A DNA stretch of 7,590 nucleotides from assembly GCA_007128525.1 (NCBI GenBank), contig SKXG01000242.1, positions 1-7,590 of the forward strand. Reading direction: 5' to 3'. Source of the stretch: Pseudomonadales bacterium. Lineage in GTDB: Bacteria; Pseudomonadota; Gammaproteobacteria; Pseudomonadales; Azotimanducaceae. Made by a program: the position numbers and the translations under genes. Below the pieces are notes generated by a model, which searched no databases, was not told the origin of the DNA, and saw only the letters and a list, made by a program, of their open reading frames with translations. How positions within the stretch are numbered: the first letter of the stretch is position 1; each line of letters opens with the position of its first letter. This document shows positions 6,381 to 7,590 of the stretch, piece by piece.

Positions 6381-6857
6381 ATGGAGTTGCAGGTCAACGG
6401 TCGCGCTGTGGATGTCGGTGCGGCAGGCGACAGTGCGCTGATCTTTGTACTGCGCAATCAGCTGGGCCTGATGAGTCCCAAGCTGGGCTGCGGACTGGAG
6501 CAGTGTGGCAGCTGCAAAGTGTTGGTGGATGACACCGCGGTCTGCAGCTGCGCGACGCCCGCGTCCGCATTCGTCGGGCGCACCATTGAGACCCTGGAGA
6601 GCCTGGGCAGCGCAGATCAGCTGACGCCGGTGCAGCAGGCGTTGCTGGGACACAACGCTGCGCAATGTGGGTACTGTCTGTCCGGCATCGTCATCGCAGC
6701 TGAGGCGTTGTTCCGCCGCAACCCCACGCCATCGGATGCCGAGATACGCGAGGCGCTGGATGATCACCTGTGTCGCTGCGGCGCTCAGCCTCGCATGCTG
6801 CGGGCGCTGAACAGCCTGTCTGCGGCCAATGCGCGCAACGATGGAGGCGGCCAATGA
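6381..6857 (+). CDS. Molybdenum hydroxylase small subunit, two [2Fe-2S] clusters (IorA/NicA-like)
   Basis: 158 residues, the typical length of the iron-sulfur subunit of xanthine dehydrogenase family enzymes. The N-terminal plant-ferredoxin-like domain binds one cluster through Cys37, Cys42, Cys45 and Cys57 (pattern CGLEQCGSC, then C-x11-C). The C-terminal helical domain binds the second through Cys96 and Cys99 (QCGYC, with Gln95 next to the molybdopterin site in homologues) and Cys131 and Cys133 (LCRCG). The subunit passes electrons from the molybdenum site of the large subunit to an external acceptor. There is no FAD subunit in between, matching the isoquinoline 1-oxidoreductase or nicotinate dehydrogenase type, where a cytochrome is often the acceptor. 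No signal peptide is present. The gene is followed by the large-subunit gene with an ATGA overlap. The family call is firm; the substrate is unknown. Confidence 0.95.
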   Translation: MELQVNGRAVDVGAAGDSALIFVLRNQLGLMSPKLGCGLEQCGSCKVLVDDTAVCSCATPASAFVGRTIETLESLGSADQLTPVQQALLGHNAAQCGYCLSGIVIAAEALFRRNPTPSDAEIREALDDHLCRCGAQPRMLRALNSLSAANARNDGGGQ

Positions 6858-7590
6858 GCGATCAGGATGTCAGCCTGCCCGGCAGCCTTGGCCGCAACGC
6901 AGAGCTGGACCTTTGGGTACGGGTGCTGCCCGGCGGCCGTATCCGGATTGCCAGCGGCAAGGTCGAGCTGGGGCAGGGGATACTGACGGCACTGGTGGCC
7001 ATCGCGGCCGATGAACTGGACGTCGAGCCGCATCGCATTGCGGTGGCTCAGACAATAACGGGCCAGGCGCCGAATGAAATGCTGACGGCCGGCTCCCGTT
7101 CGATTGAAGACAGCGGCGCGGCGCTGCGCCAGGCCTGCGCCCAGGCGCGCGCGTTGATGCTGGCCAAGGCGGCAGAGCGGCTCGGCGTGGCGGTGGATCA
7201 ACTGACGGTCGAAGACGGCCTGATACAGGCGCCGGGTGTCAATGAGGCCCTGAGTTATTGGGATCTGCAGGCCGACCAGCCGTTCAACCTGACGATGACC
7301 AGCCTGGTACCGGAGAAGGCGGTTGGCCGCTATCAGTGGGTCGGCAAAGGCCTGGGACGCATCGACCTGCCCGGCAAAATACGCGGTGAGGCGGCCTTCG
7401 TGCACGATCTGGCGCCGCCTGACCTGCTGCACGCGCGCGTGATCCGGCCGCCAACCTATCATCATCGGCTGGCCGCGTTGGATCAGGAAGCCTTGCAGGC
7501 GGATGACCGGCTGGCCGCGCTGGTGCTCGACGGCAGCTTTCTCGCCGTGGTGGCCGACGATGAAGCTGCCGCAGTCGCGCTGGCCGCGAA
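6854..7590 (+). CDS. Molybdenum hydroxylase large subunit, molybdopterin-binding, N-terminal part (IorB/NicB-like)
   Basis: 245 codons are visible from the ATG at 6854, overlapping the small-subunit stop by 4 bases (ATGA); the gene continues beyond the right edge (family members are about 700-750 residues or more). Residues 34-50 carry the cofactor-domain motif SGKVELGQGILTALVAI, followed by AADELDVEPHRI and LTAGSRSIEDSGAALRQA (77-94). The a/b hammerhead begins at about residue 170, with GEAAFVHDLAPPDLLHARVIRPP-type sequence at 178-200. A molybdopterin-domain segment placed before the hammerhead is characteristic of the IorB/NicB branch rather than classical xanthine dehydrogenase. There is no twin-arginine or other signal peptide at the N-terminus, which begins MSDQDVSLPGSLGRNAELDL, so the enzyme is probably cytoplasmic. 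The active-site glutamate near the C-terminus, and any cytochrome c fusion, lie outside the window, so substrate and electron acceptor stay open. Confidence 0.93.
   Translation, partial: MSDQDVSLPGSLGRNAELDLWVRVLPGGRIRIASGKVELGQGILTALVAIAADELDVEPHRIAVAQTITGQAPNEMLTAGSRSIEDSGAALRQACAQARALMLAKAAERLGVAVDQLTVEDGLIQAPGVNEALSYWDLQADQPFNLTMTSLVPEKAVGRYQWVGKGLGRIDLPGKIRGEAAFVHDLAPPDLLHARVIRPPTYHHRLAALDQEALQADDRLAALVLDGSFLAVVADDEAAAVALAA

Noticed and set aside
6342..7465. Long minus-strand open frames at 6342-6854 and 6785-7465
   Set aside because: They are antisense to the two molybdenum hydroxylase genes, whose cysteine and cofactor motifs are unambiguous. The opposite-strand translations show no recognisable domain.
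1..7590. CRISPR arrays, tRNA or rRNA genes, insertion sequences, attachment sites
   Set aside because: No regularly spaced repeats, no cloverleaf-like segment, no transposase or integrase motifs and no terminal inverted repeats were seen. Nearly all of the window is occupied by well-supported genes.

Overview
The window is high-GC, tightly packed bacterial DNA with two divergent gene blocks and a 206-base intergenic region between them. Gene density, start and stop overlaps, GC-rich third positions and protein style suggest a proteobacterium, most likely a gammaproteobacterium; this is an inference, as there is no rRNA or other taxonomic marker.

Left block (minus strand, positions 6174 down to 1, running off the left edge): a multisubunit Mrp/Mnh-type monovalent cation/proton antiporter operon. 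In transcription order it reads mrpE, mrpF, mrpG, a fused MbhD-MbhE-MnhB protein (called mrpB here), mrpC, mrpD, then two further ND5/MrpD-type proton-channel proteins, the second of them cut by the window edge. All junctions are overlaps or gaps of 9 bases or fewer. There is no classical long MrpA (an ND5-like module with an ND6-like tail). The ND6-like tail is fused in front of MrpB, and the ND5-like module is apparently carried by a separate 483-residue protein. The order E-F-G-(DEF)-C-D is colinear with the mbhABCDEFGH antiporter module of archaeal membrane-bound hydrogenases. No hydrogenase or other redox subunit is visible in the window. The third channel-type protein has lost the transmembrane glutamate and the central lysine that its two sisters keep.

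Centre (6175-6380): a divergent control region. It holds a perfect Shine-Dalgarno for the right block, a short inverted repeat inside a weak candidate promoter for the antiporter operon, and a small cluster of TTGCTA-type repeats facing the right block.

Right block (plus strand, 6381 to the right edge): a two-gene molybdenum hydroxylase of the xanthine dehydrogenase family, of the two-subunit type without a flavin subunit (isoquinoline oxidoreductase or nicotinate dehydrogenase like). It comprises a complete small subunit with two [2Fe-2S] clusters, overlapping by 4 bases the N-terminal third of the molybdopterin-binding large subunit. Its substrate cannot be read from the sequence.

Together the left block would assemble a membrane complex exchanging H+ for Na+ (or another monovalent cation). 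The right block would be a soluble or periplasm-associated oxidoreductase, and its adjacency to the antiporter may be coincidental. I see no mobile elements, tRNA or rRNA genes, or CRISPR arrays.
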